From assembly GCA_035325995.1 (NCBI GenBank), contig DAOKYU010000008.1:88273-152272 (forward strand): DNA of 64,000 bases, in the 5' to 3' direction. Both the position numbers and the translations under genes were made by a program. This stretch comes from Thermodesulfobacteriota bacterium (GTDB taxonomy: Bacteria > Desulfobacterota_D > UBA1144 > Nemesobacterales > UBA2774). Of the stretch, positions 51,042 through 59,913 are shown one piece after another (position 1 is the stretch's first letter; each line of letters opens with the position of its first letter). The notes beneath the pieces are model-generated. The model was not told the origin of the DNA. It worked only from the letters and a program-made list of their open reading frames with translations, and did no database searches.

Positions 51042-53270
51042 ATGAAAACCGCAAGCGAAACTACCCACAGGCTTCACATAAAAGACATGAGCTGCGCCGG
51101 GTGCGTCGATACGGTCCAAAGGACGCTGAGCTCCGTCTCCGGCGTAAAATCGGCCGAGGTCAATTTCGCCGACAAGACGGCGACTGTCACGGGCGAGGTG
51201 TCCCCCGATACGCTCGTCTCGGCGGTCGGGGGCGCGGGCTACACGGCCTCGGTCCTTAAGGGCGAAGACTCCGAAGCCGAAAAGGAGAGCGAAGAGGCTG
51301 AATTATACCGCGACCTCCTAAGGCGCACGATAATCTCGGGCGTCCTGGCCGCCGTCATAGTGGTGCTCAGCATGGGGCACCTTCTCCCCCCGCTCGATAC
51401 GGCGTCGGGCAGGCTCGCGTGGGGGGCGGTATCGCTCCTCACGCTTTTCGTGCTTATCTACGGCGGCGGCAGGTTCTTCACGGGGGCGCTCAAGTCCTTC
51501 CGTAACCACAGCGCCAACATGGACACGCTCGTCGCTATAGGCACGGGAGTCGCGTGGGCCTACTCCACGTTCGTCGTCCTCTTCCCCGGCGCCGTCGGGG
51601 ATCTCGCCGGTCATCTCTACTTCGAAACGGCCGCCATAATCATCGCTCTCATCGACCTGGGCGGGGCGCTCGAAATGAGGGCGCGCGGCAAAACGTCCGA
51701 GGCCATTAAGCGCCTCATAGGCCTCAAGCCCAGGACGGCCAGGGTGGTAAGGGACGGGGCCGAAACCGACGTCCCTATCTCCGAGGTCGTTCCCGGCGAC
51801 ATCGTACGCGTCCGTCCCGGCGAGAAGATACCCGTGGACGGCGTCATAACCGGGGGCTCCTCGCAGGTCGACGAATCCATGCTCACGGGCGAGCCCATGC
51901 CCGCCGAAAAAGGTGTGGGCGACGAAATTGTCGGAGGCACCATAAACAAGTCCGGCAGCTTTCTCTTCAGGGCTACGCGGGTCGGCGAGGAAACGGCGCT
52001 CGCACGCATCATCGAAATGGTAAGGAAGGCCCAGAACTCAAAGCCCGCGATCGGGCGCCTCGCGGACAGGGTATCGGGCATCTTCGTCCCTTCGGTCCTT
52101 CTGGCGGCGGTCTTCACGCTGCTCGCGTGGTTTAATTTCGGCCCCGAGCCCAAACTAACCTACATGCTCGTAACGGCCATCGCGGTCCTCATAATCGCCT
52201 GCCCGTGCGCCCTCGGGCTCGCGACCCCCATATCCGTCATGGTCGGCGTGGGCAAGGCGGCTGAATACGGCATCCTCATCCGAAACGGCGACGCGCTCCA
52301 GCAGGCGGGGAGGCTTACGGCCGTGGTGCTCGACAAGACGGGCACGATAACCCGGGGCAGGCCCGTCGTAACGGCCGTCGAGCCCCTGGGCGGGGCGAGC
52401 GAAGAGGACGTTCTCTCCCTCGCCGCGGGCCTCGAATCCGGCTCCGAGCACCCCCTCGCCGAGGCCGTTCTCGAAGCGGTGAAAGCAAAAGGCGCGGCGC
52501 CCAAAGGGGTAACGTCGTTCGAGGCCGTCTCGGGCCACGGCGTTAAGGCCATGTACGACGGTAAAACCGTTCTTCTCGGCAACAAAAAACTCATGACGGA
52601 TAACGGCGTCCCGCTCGGGGAAAGCGAAGCCCGCTCGGAAGAGCTCTCCCGCACGGGGAAGACGGTGGTATTCCTCGCGTCGGGCGGCTCGGTCTCGGGC
52701 CTCATCGGGATATCCGACCCCATAAAGCCCGATTCGAAGGAGGCCGTCGAGAGGCTCAAGAAAATGGGGCTCAAGGTCATAATGCTAACGGGCGATAACC
52801 GCGTCACTGCCGGGGCCGTGGCGAAGGAAACCGGCATGGACGAATTCATCGCCGAGGTCCTGCCGGACGGAAAATCGGACGAGATTTCGAAGCTCCGGGC
52901 AAGGGGAGAAATAGTAGGCATGGTGGGCGACGGCATAAACGACGCCCCGGCCCTCGCCGGGGCCGACGTCGGCTTCGCCATAGGGAGCGGGACGGACGTC
53001 GCCATAGAAAGCGCCGACATAACCCTCATGCGCGGCTCGCTTCACGGGGTCGCCGACGCGATAAAGATTTCGAACGCGACGGTAAAGAACATAAAAGAGA
53101 ATCTCTTCGGCGCCTTCGCCTACAACACGCTCGCGATCCCCATAGCGGCGGGCGTGCTGTTTCCCTTCACGGGAATGCTCCTCGATCCCATAATAGCGGG
53201 CGCCGCGATGGCGCTTTCGTCCTTTACGGTCGTAACCAACGCCAACCGTCTCAGGTGGTTTAAACCATGA
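51042..53270 (+). CDS. copA: Cu(+)-exporting P1B-type ATPase
   Basis: The 742-residue protein has one N-terminal heavy-metal domain with MSCAGC, a TGE actuator motif (TGEPMP), membrane CPC (IIACPCALG), phosphorylation site DKTGT, SEHPLAEA and GDGINDAP. TM7 YN (AYNTLAIP) and TM8 M-x-x-S-S (MALSSF) are the Cu(I) class signature. It pumps Cu(I) out of the cytoplasm. The cupredoxin gene follows by 22 bases and probably receives or buffers the exported copper. Confidence 0.95.
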   Translation: MKTASETTHRLHIKDMSCAGCVDTVQRTLSSVSGVKSAEVNFADKTATVTGEVSPDTLVSAVGGAGYTASVLKGEDSEAEKESEEAELYRDLLRRTIISGVLAAVIVVLSMGHLLPPLDTASGRLAWGAVSLLTLFVLIYGGGRFFTGALKSFRNHSANMDTLVAIGTGVAWAYSTFVVLFPGAVGDLAGHLYFETAAIIIALIDLGGALEMRARGKTSEAIKRLIGLKPRTARVVRDGAETDVPISEVVPGDIVRVRPGEKIPVDGVITGGSSQVDESMLTGEPMPAEKGVGDEIVGGTINKSGSFLFRATRVGEETALARIIEMVRKAQNSKPAIGRLADRVSGIFVPSVLLAAVFTLLAWFNFGPEPKLTYMLVTAIAVLIIACPCALGLATPISVMVGVGKAAEYGILIRNGDALQQAGRLTAVVLDKTGTITRGRPVVTAVEPLGGASEEDVLSLAAGLESGSEHPLAEAVLEAVKAKGAAPKGVTSFEAVSGHGVKAMYDGKTVLLGNKKLMTDNGVPLGESEARSEELSRTGKTVVFLASGGSVSGLIGISDPIKPDSKEAVERLKKMGLKVIMLTGDNRVTAGAVAKETGMDEFIAEVLPDGKSDEISKLRARGEIVGMVGDGINDAPALAGADVGFAIGSGTDVAIESADITLMRGSLHGVADAIKISNATVKNIKENLFGAFAYNTLAIPIAAGVLFPFTGMLLDPIIAGAAMALSSFTVVTNANRLRWFKP

Positions 53271-53292
53271 AAAATATCCGGGGGGATTCGAA

Positions 53293-53667
53293 ATGACTAC
53301 GCTACTGGTCAATATTCTGGGCCTGGCCGCCGCGGCCTTCATAGTCTGGTGGTTCTGGCTCTCGAAGAACCTGCCCGAGGCAAAAGCCGGTGACGGTGCG
53401 CTAGACATAATCGTCGACGGCGGGGTTTACGAGCCCTCCGTCATACGCGCCCCGGCCGGAAAGCCGCTCAGGCTGAGATTTTTAAGAAAGGATAAAAGCC
53501 CCTGTGCCGAAAAGGTGATTTTCAGCGGGCTCGATGTAAGTGCGGAGCTCCCCGTGGGGCAGACGCGCGAAGTCGAATTCACGCCGAAAAGCCCCGGGGA
53601 GTACGAATTTACCTGCCAGATGGCCATGTACAGGGGGAAGCTGATCGTAGAGCCCGGCCGGGAATGA
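53293..53667 (+). CDS. membrane-anchored cupredoxin-like protein
   Basis: The 124-residue protein has an N-terminal helix (about 5-24) and a cupredoxin-like beta domain with GGVYEPSVIRAPAGKPLRL, a Cys at KSPCAEKV and C-x2-M in EFTCQMAMYRG. This is the Cupredoxin_1 pattern common next to copper ATPases. It should face the periplasm and bind copper. Its location directly after copA supports a copper-detoxification role. Confidence 0.87.
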   Translation: MTTLLVNILGLAAAAFIVWWFWLSKNLPEAKAGDGALDIIVDGGVYEPSVIRAPAGKPLRLRFLRKDKSPCAEKVIFSGLDVSAELPVGQTREVEFTPKSPGEYEFTCQMAMYRGKLIVEPGRE

Positions 53668-53824
53668 CAAAACGTCGCCCTTCGAGCCTGCCGCCGTAAT
53701 CTAAATCACGGCGCGGAAGGCCCCCCTTCGTGCCGGAATCCCGGGCACGAATTCAAACAAGAAGTCCGGTCTGTGTAAAGAATTACATACGGGAGCTTCC
53801 TGGAGAGTACTCGGACAAGGTCCG

Positions 53825-54025
53825 TCAGGAAACCTTGTTAACCTTGCTGGCCTGTAGACCCTTGGGGCTTTCGACTACTTCGAATTCGACCTCGTCGCCT
53901 TCCGCCAGGGTCCTGAATCCTGCCCCTTCGATAGCGCTGTAATGGACGAAAACGTCCTTGCCGTTATCCTGCTCGATGAACCCGAAACCTTTCGACTCGT
54001 TAAACCATTTTACCTTGCCTTTCAA
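53825..54025 (-). CDS. cold-shock-like protein
   Basis: The TTG start at 54025, five bases after GGAGGAA, gives the canonical 66-residue length beginning KGKVKWFNESKGFGFI. RNP1 (KGFGFI) and RNP2 (VFVHYS) motifs are present. It binds single-stranded RNA or DNA and acts as an RNA chaperone. An AT-rich leader lies upstream on the minus strand. The TTG start may limit expression. Confidence 0.95.
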   Translation of the reverse strand: MKGKVKWFNESKGFGFIEQDNGKDVFVHYSAIEGAGFRTLAEGDEVEFEVVESPKGLQASKVNKVS

Positions 54026-54120
54026 AGCAATTCCTCCGAAGAATAATGTCAATCCAAGAGTACATATTTTTAATATTTAGTCAACAGAAATAAGTAAAAT
54101 CCATGCGGGGTTCTGACGGT

Positions 54121-54149
54121 TTGACAACGAAAGCCCGGGTATATAGCCT
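54121..54149 (+). promoter_or_regulatory. candidate promoter for tpx
   Basis: TTGACA is a perfect -35 hexamer. TATAGC (15-base spacing) or TAGCCT (17-base spacing) could be the -10. The start codon is about 68 bases downstream. Confidence 0.45.
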
Positions 54150-54216
54150 TGGGAGTAATCCCACCCTCGAGGATGGGGCGAAACAGAACCGAATTAAATT
54201 TTACCGGAGGAAAATT

Positions 54217-54735
54217 ATGTCTCAGGAAAGAGCCGGTCTGGTCACCATGAAAGGAAACCCCGTAACGCTGGTCGGGCGCGAGGTAAAGCCGGGGGACAGC
54301 GCCCCTGATTTTACGCTCTACGCCATGCCCGGGGCTCCGGTCGTGCTCCGCGACCTCGAAGGCAAGGTGAAGGTGTTCAACGTCATCGTCTCCGTCGATA
54401 CCCCCGTTTGCGACGTTCAGACGAGGAAATTCAACGAAGAGGCCGCGGGCCTCGGAGACGGCGTCGAGATACTCACGATAAGCATGGACCTCCCCTTCGC
54501 GCTAAAGCGCTACTGCGCCGCCGAGGGAATTGACAGGGTCAAAACCGTCTCCGATTACATGGACGCCTCCTTCGGCGAGAATTACGGCGTGCTGATAAAA
54601 GAGAACAGGCTCCTCGCGAGGTCCGTATTCGTCGTCGATAATGACGACAAGGTCAGGTACGTCGAAATAGTCCCCGAGATCGCGAGCGAGCCCGACTACG
54701 AGGCCGCCATTTCCGCCGTCAGGGCCGCGCTGTAG
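54217..54735 (+). CDS. tpx: thiol peroxidase (Tpx, atypical 2-Cys peroxiredoxin)
   Basis: GGAGG seven bases before the ATG at 54217 overrides a longer frame from 54103. The 172-residue protein has the peroxidatic Cys in SVDTPVCDVQTRKFN and the resolving Cys in KRYCAAEG, with GDSAPDFTL at the N-terminus. It reduces hydroperoxides using thioredoxin. The distances between the two Cys match Tpx. Confidence 0.95.
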   Translation: MSQERAGLVTMKGNPVTLVGREVKPGDSAPDFTLYAMPGAPVVLRDLEGKVKVFNVIVSVDTPVCDVQTRKFNEEAAGLGDGVEILTISMDLPFALKRYCAAEGIDRVKTVSDYMDASFGENYGVLIKENRLLARSVFVVDNDDKVRYVEIVPEIASEPDYEAAISAVRAAL

Positions 54736-54887
54736 CCGGGGGATTTCGTTGTGCGCGGCGTCCCGGATACCCGGGTCTCGTTATCCTGGCGCGAGGCGAG
54801 CGGCCATGCCGGTTTGGCATGCGCCCGCGGCTATGTATGCTTATTGATACAGGCATTCGTAAAATTCAGCCAGGGAGGCTCTTTCAA

Positions 54888-55412
54888 GTGGGACTCGGAA
54901 AATTTTTGAGCGGACTATTCTCCGGCGGAGGCGAAACCCCCGGAGAGGCGAATCAGGGGAACGACGCCGTGCATGTCGAGCCCGGCGAAGTGAATTCTGC
55001 GGGGAATTCCGTTTCTGCACCGCCTGCGCCTTCCCCCGCCGAAGCGCGTCCGGAAGATGATGCCCCCGCTCCTCTCGAAGAGGTAGTGTCGGACGAGCCC
55101 CCGGGCGCGCCGCCCACGGTCACCGAGGAAAAGGTCCTCGAAGCGCTCAGCAACGTATACGACCCGGAGATACCCATCGACATAGTTAACCTCGGGCTCA
55201 TTTACGGCGTGGAGATCGACGGCGGCAACGTCCGGATCGAGATGACCATGACGGCCCCCGGCTGTCCGGTGTCCGGGCAGATAGCGGGCGAATCGAGGCT
55301 CCTCGTCGAGGAGATTCCCGGCGTCGAATCCGTCGATATAGAGCTCGTCTGGGACCCGCCGTGGGACCCGAGCAAGATGAGCGAAGAGGCCCAGCAGAGC
55401 CTCAACTTCTAG
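54888..55412 (+). CDS. DUF59/MIP18-family protein, SufT/PaaD-like
   Basis: GGGAGG (54873-54878) selects a GTG start at 54888, giving 174 residues. The first 70 residues are Pro/Ala/Glu-rich and disordered. The rest is a MIP18 domain: VYDPEIPIDIVNLGLIYGVE, MTMTAPGCPVSGQI with the conserved Cys, and a DPPWDPSKMSEEA tail. This family assists iron-sulfur cluster assembly or phenylacetate metabolism. No suf genes are adjacent. Confidence 0.88.
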   Translation: MGLGKFLSGLFSGGGETPGEANQGNDAVHVEPGEVNSAGNSVSAPPAPSPAEARPEDDAPAPLEEVVSDEPPGAPPTVTEEKVLEALSNVYDPEIPIDIVNLGLIYGVEIDGGNVRIEMTMTAPGCPVSGQIAGESRLLVEEIPGVESVDIELVWDPPWDPSKMSEEAQQSLNF

Positions 55413-55457
55413 CCTGACGGAGGGCCGCGCATTCACCCCCGCGGGACGACAGCCATA

Positions 55458-56201
55458 ATGCCCCTTCCCAAAGGCATATTCGTAACGGGCACCGACACAG
55501 GCGTGGGTAAAACCGTCATAACGGCGGCCCTTGCCCTCTCGCTCAAGGGCTCGGGGCTCGACGTCGGCGTCATGAAGCCCCTTCAATCCGGCTCTTCGCT
55601 TCCCGGCATGACGGACATCGAATTTCTAAGGGCGGCGCTCGGCGAAAAAGAGCATTCACCCGACGATTGCATCTACAACTTCGAAGCCCCGCTCTCGCCC
55701 GCCGCGGCGGCCCGACTCTCGGGAGAGCGCATCGACCCCGGGAGGATAAAGTCCGCGTACGAAAGGCTCGCATCCTCCCGCGACGTCGTCCTCGTCGAAG
55801 GGGCGGGCGGCCTCCTGGTCCCCGTAACGGACGGCTATCTCATGGCCGACCTCGCCCGTGACCTCTCGCTCCCGCTGCTCGTCGTCGCGCGTCCGGGGCT
55901 CGGCACGATAAACCACACGGCCCTCACGATCGAATGCGCGCGCGGGCGCGGGCTCACCGTCCTCGGCTTCGTGATAAACTCTTTCCCCGCCTCCCCGGGC
56001 GCGGCCGAGCGCTTAAATCCCCGCGCCGTCTCGGAGCAAACCGGAGCGCCTCTTCTGGGGGTCTATCCCGAAGACCCTTCCCTCGGCGTCGCCGAAGGGG
56101 CCCGGGGGGCCATGGAAGGGCTCTCCCGGCGGGCCTTCGCCCCTATCCTCGGCGGCGAATTCGACGCGGTGGAATTTTTTTCCCGTCTCGAAAAATCTTG
56201 A
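55458..56201 (+). CDS. bioD: dethiobiotin synthetase
   Basis: The 247-residue protein has the P-loop GTDTGVGKT (about 11-19), KPLQSG and VLVEGAGGLLVPVT, all BioD signature segments. It forms the ureido ring of dethiobiotin from DAPA with CO2 and ATP. bioA, bioB and bioF are not in the window. The ATG follows a GCC-rich spacer without a strong ribosome binding site. Confidence 0.93.
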   Translation: MPLPKGIFVTGTDTGVGKTVITAALALSLKGSGLDVGVMKPLQSGSSLPGMTDIEFLRAALGEKEHSPDDCIYNFEAPLSPAAAARLSGERIDPGRIKSAYERLASSRDVVLVEGAGGLLVPVTDGYLMADLARDLSLPLLVVARPGLGTINHTALTIECARGRGLTVLGFVINSFPASPGAAERLNPRAVSEQTGAPLLGVYPEDPSLGVAEGARGAMEGLSRRAFAPILGGEFDAVEFFSRLEKS

Positions 56202-56232
56202 ATCTTTTCTGAGCCTTTTAATGCGCTTTAAC

Positions 56233-56258
56233 GGTGCGTAAGCCCGTTTTTACGCACC
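56233..56258. terminator. 9-bp stem hairpin after bioD
   Basis: GGTGCGTAA and TTACGCACC form a perfect nine-base stem around an eight-base loop. It has no T-tract but separates bioD from the act operon promoter, so a terminator or transcriptional boundary is plausible. Confidence 0.45.
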
Positions 56259-56292
56259 CCTTGCGCTCCTTGCGCCGGGGGCCGCCGGAAAC

Positions 56293-56321
56293 TTGACAGA
56301 TTCTCACGTTATGATATACAT
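56293..56321 (+). promoter_or_regulatory. promoter for the alternative complex III operon
   Basis: TTGACA is perfect at -35 and TATACA (56315-56320) follows after 16 bases, leaving a leader of about 65 bases before actA. No other strong promoter is seen inside the tightly packed operon. Confidence 0.6.
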
Positions 56322-56390
56322 ACTGTGCGTTTTTTGAGTATTGAGCTTTACACTTCCACATGGACACACTCCATAGCTAAGGTAAATAGG

Positions 56391-56969
56391 ATGCGTAGAC
56401 GGATAAAATTGTTTTTAGTGCCTGTACTGTCTATCTTCGTTTTCGTCGGATTTTATTTCTTTTCCGACAAAAATGCGGAGAGCAGCAACAAAGGACCCGC
56501 TCAGCCTGTTAGATTCAGCCACAAGATTCACGCCGGCGAGGATCAGATTCCGTGCCAGTATTGCCATAGCTTTGTCGATGTGTCCCCGAACCCGGGCATC
56601 CCTTCCGTCCAGAGGTGCATGGGTTGCCACACGCATATATCGGGACGCGATGTCGATTACGACTTCAACGGAACTACTACTATCAACATTCAGTCCGAGA
56701 TCGCCAAGGTAAGGGAATTCTGGGCGAAGAAAGAGCCCATACCGTGGATCAAGGTCAACTCCATGCCCGGATATGTCCACTTCAATCACAAGAGGCATAT
56801 AAAAAGAGGGTTCGACTGCGCCGTTTGTCACGGCGACGTCGCCGGCATGGACCAGGTGCATAAGGTCAACAGGTTCAACATGGGCTTCTGTATAACTTGT
56901 CATACGGAAAACGCCAGGAACCATGAAGAGCTGACCAGCCTGAAAGACTGTTTGACCTGTCATTATTAA
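56391..56969 (+). CDS. actA: alternative complex III subunit ActA, pentahaem cytochrome c
   Basis: The ATG at 56391 gives a 192-residue protein with an N-terminal membrane anchor (about 6-24). Five C-x2-CH haem motifs are present: CQYCH, CMGCH, CAVCH, CITCH and CLTCH. This is the expected ActA haem count. It passes electrons from the quinol-oxidising membrane part to the monohaem ActE and onward to a terminal oxidase or cytochrome c. Confidence 0.92.
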   Translation: MRRRIKLFLVPVLSIFVFVGFYFFSDKNAESSNKGPAQPVRFSHKIHAGEDQIPCQYCHSFVDVSPNPGIPSVQRCMGCHTHISGRDVDYDFNGTTTINIQSEIAKVREFWAKKEPIPWIKVNSMPGYVHFNHKRHIKRGFDCAVCHGDVAGMDQVHKVNRFNMGFCITCHTENARNHEELTSLKDCLTCHY

Positions 56970-56982
56970 TTTGGAGGAGGAG

Positions 56983-59913
56983 ATGTCTCAAGACAAAAAG
57001 GGTGGTATAAAGAGACGGGATTTTCTCAAGATCATCGGAGTCGCCGGCGGCACTGCGGCCGTCACGGGCGGATGCTCCGAGCCTGTTGAGCAGCTGATCC
57101 CATACGTCATTCCGCCCGAGGGCATTATCCCCGGGGTACCCAACTGGTATGCGAGCACCTGCAGGGAATGTCCGGCGGGCTGCGGCATCCTCGTGAAGAA
57201 CCGCGAAGGGCGTGCAATAAAGATAGAAGGCAATCCGAAACATCCGATCAACAAGGGCGCGAGCTGCGCCCAGGGCCAGGCCATGCTTCAGGGCCTCTAC
57301 AACCCCGACCGCACGAGGTCTCCGCTCCTTCTGAACGATCTCGGCAAACGCAGGCCGACAGGCTGGGAGAATGCCGAGAAGGTTCTCGCCGAAAAGATAG
57401 CCGAGGTAAGGAAAAAAGGACAAAACGGCAGAATCGTATTCCTTTCGGACAACGTTACAGGCACCCTCGGTGCACTCATCGACGACTGGATGGACGCGAT
57501 AGGCGGCGTCCACATCTCCTACGAAACCTACGCCTACGAGCCGCTGAGAGAAGCCAACAAAAGAACCTTCGGTATCGACAGGATTCCCACATACAACATA
57601 GACAAGGCGAAATATCTCCTTTCGTTCGGCGCCGATTTCATGGAAACATGGCTCTCGCCGACCTACTACACGATGCAGTTCAGCGATATGCACAGCTTCA
57701 AGGACGGCTCGATGGGCAAATTCGTTCACGTCGAGCCGAGGGCGTCGCTGACGGGCGTAAACGCAGACGAATGGGTTTCGATAACCCCGGGCACCGAGGG
57801 GATACTCGCTCTCGGAATAGCTAACGTCATAGTCAGCGAAGGCCTCTCTAACAGGGGCGGCGAGCTCTCGGGGCTCCTAAGCGGCTACGCGATAGACAAG
57901 GTCTCCGAAGCGACGAGCGTTTCCACCGACACGATAAGGCAGATAGCGCGGGAGTTCTCCTCCATGCAGCCGAGCCTCGCGATAGGCGGCGGCACGGCGA
58001 TGACCTCCACCAACGCCACAGAAACCCAGATCGCTATAAATATATTGAACTACGTCGCCGGGAATATCGGCGAAACGATAGACTTCGGCCGCACCGTCAA
58101 CACCGACGGCATAAGCCAGTTCTCTGACGTCCTCTCGCTCGTGGATTCCATGTCTAACGGCGGCGTGGACATCCTCATGGTCTACAACGTAAACCCCGTG
58201 TTTACGCTTCCGAAGTCGGCTGGTTTCGAGGACGCGATCTCCAAGGTGCCTTTCGTGGTCAGCTTCTCCAGCTTCATGGACGAAACGACCGAAAAGGCCC
58301 ACCTCATAATGCCCGATAACACGACTATAGAAAGCTGGGGCGATTTTATTCCGAGCACCGGAATACACGGTCTCATCCAGCCCGTCATGACCCCTGTCTT
58401 CAACACCAAGGGCACGGGAGACGTTATACTCGCAGTCACGGCCAACATAGAAGATTTAAAAGAGAGATACAAGCAGGCTTCATACTACGATTATTTAAGG
58501 GAGTCCTGGAAAAAGGCCTATTCGAGCCAGGCCGGGCTCAGCTTCGACTCCTTCTGGAACAAGGCCCTCGAAAACGGCGGCTACTATTCGGACGTCCAGC
58601 CCGTACAGGTCTCCCTGTCCGGCGGGCTCTCCGGTGCGGCGCTCCCCGAGGCCGAGTTCAGCGGCGACGGCGATTACTACTTCATCGCCTACCCGTCCTA
58701 CAAATACTACGACGGAAGGGGCGCCAACAAGCCCTGGCTCCAGGAGCTGCCCGACGCGCTTTCTACGGGCGTATGGGATTCGTGGGTGGAGGTTCACCCC
58801 GACACCGCTTCCAGGCTCGGCGTAAAGCTCGGCGATTACGTAGTCATCGAATCCCCGCAGGGCAGCATCGAAACGCAGGTCTACCCCTATCCCGGCATCA
58901 GGCCGGACACGGTCGCCGTGATGATAGGGCAGGGCCACACCAGCTACGGCAGATACGCGAAGGACAGGGGCGTAAATCCCGTCGGCATCCTGCCGCTCGC
59001 GACCGACAAGCTCTCGGGCGGATTCGCGTGGTTCACGTCCAGGGTCAAGCTTACCAAGACCGGGAAGCACGCACAGTTCGTTCAAACCCAGTATACGACG
59101 CACCAGCACGACAGGGGCATCGCCCAGGAGGTCACGCTCACCGAAATGGAGAAGGGCCTCCCGCACGAAGATCACCACGAGGCGAGCTTCTATCCCGAAA
59201 AGAAATACGCCAGGTACCGCTGGGGAATGGCGATCGACCTCCAGAAATGCACCGGCTGCGGCGCGTGCGTAACGGCCTGCTATGCCGAGAACAACATCCC
59301 GTTCGTGGGGAAAGAGCTCGTGGCCAAGCGCCGCGACATGGCCTGGATAAAGATAGAAAGATACTTCGAAAAATCGGACAACAAGGCGGGGTTCGAAACC
59401 CGGTTCCTCCCGATGCTCTGTCAGCAGTGCGGTAACGCTCCCTGCGAGCCCGTCTGCCCGGTTTACGCGACTTACCACAACCCCGAGGGGCTCAACGGTA
59501 TGGTCTACAACCGCTGCGTCGGCACGAGGTACTGCTCGAACAACTGCAGCTACAGCGTAAGGAAGTTCAACTGGTTCCAGTACAAGTTCCCCGAGCCTCT
59601 CAACTGGCAGCTCAACCCGGACGTAACCGTCAGGAGCATGGGCGTCATGGAAAAATGCACGTTCTGCGTACAGAGGATCAATTACGCCAAGGATCAGGCC
59701 AAGGACAAGGGCAGGGACGTCCTCGACGGCGAGGTGCAGGTAGCGTGCGCCCAGGCCTGCGGCTCAGACGCGATTGTCTTCGGGAACCTCAAAGACCCCG
59801 AGTCCAAGGTGTCCAGGCTTTCGGAAAACGAGAGAGGCTACAAGGTGCTGCAGATGCTCAACACGGAGTCTTCTATCACCTATCTAAAAAAAGTGAAATG
59901 GGATAAGGCATAA
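56983..59913 (+). CDS. actB: alternative complex III subunit ActB (molybdopterin-oxidoreductase-like/Fe-S)
   Basis: GGAGGAGG immediately upstream sets ATG at 56983 over a TTG at 56971, giving 976 residues. KRRDFLK is a Tat signal, and GGC in VTGGCSEP suggests lipid anchoring. The N-terminal three quarters resembles molybdopterin oxidoreductases, with CRECPAGCGI, but the family has lost Mo. The C-terminal quarter is a ferredoxin-like domain with clusters at CTGCGACVTAC, CQQCGNAPCEPVC, CVGTRYCSNNC and CTFCVQ. It is peripheral and faces the periplasm. Confidence 0.93.
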   Translation: MSQDKKGGIKRRDFLKIIGVAGGTAAVTGGCSEPVEQLIPYVIPPEGIIPGVPNWYASTCRECPAGCGILVKNREGRAIKIEGNPKHPINKGASCAQGQAMLQGLYNPDRTRSPLLLNDLGKRRPTGWENAEKVLAEKIAEVRKKGQNGRIVFLSDNVTGTLGALIDDWMDAIGGVHISYETYAYEPLREANKRTFGIDRIPTYNIDKAKYLLSFGADFMETWLSPTYYTMQFSDMHSFKDGSMGKFVHVEPRASLTGVNADEWVSITPGTEGILALGIANVIVSEGLSNRGGELSGLLSGYAIDKVSEATSVSTDTIRQIAREFSSMQPSLAIGGGTAMTSTNATETQIAINILNYVAGNIGETIDFGRTVNTDGISQFSDVLSLVDSMSNGGVDILMVYNVNPVFTLPKSAGFEDAISKVPFVVSFSSFMDETTEKAHLIMPDNTTIESWGDFIPSTGIHGLIQPVMTPVFNTKGTGDVILAVTANIEDLKERYKQASYYDYLRESWKKAYSSQAGLSFDSFWNKALENGGYYSDVQPVQVSLSGGLSGAALPEAEFSGDGDYYFIAYPSYKYYDGRGANKPWLQELPDALSTGVWDSWVEVHPDTASRLGVKLGDYVVIESPQGSIETQVYPYPGIRPDTVAVMIGQGHTSYGRYAKDRGVNPVGILPLATDKLSGGFAWFTSRVKLTKTGKHAQFVQTQYTTHQHDRGIAQEVTLTEMEKGLPHEDHHEASFYPEKKYARYRWGMAIDLQKCTGCGACVTACYAENNIPFVGKELVAKRRDMAWIKIERYFEKSDNKAGFETRFLPMLCQQCGNAPCEPVCPVYATYHNPEGLNGMVYNRCVGTRYCSNNCSYSVRKFNWFQYKFPEPLNWQLNPDVTVRSMGVMEKCTFCVQRINYAKDQAKDKGRDVLDGEVQVACAQACGSDAIVFGNLKDPESKVSRLSENERGYKVLQMLNTESSITYLKKVKWDKA

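Noticed and set aside
53730..53942. Plus-strand 70-codon frame before the cold-shock gene
   Set aside because: No ribosome binding site; it overlaps the cold-shock protein gene on the other strand.
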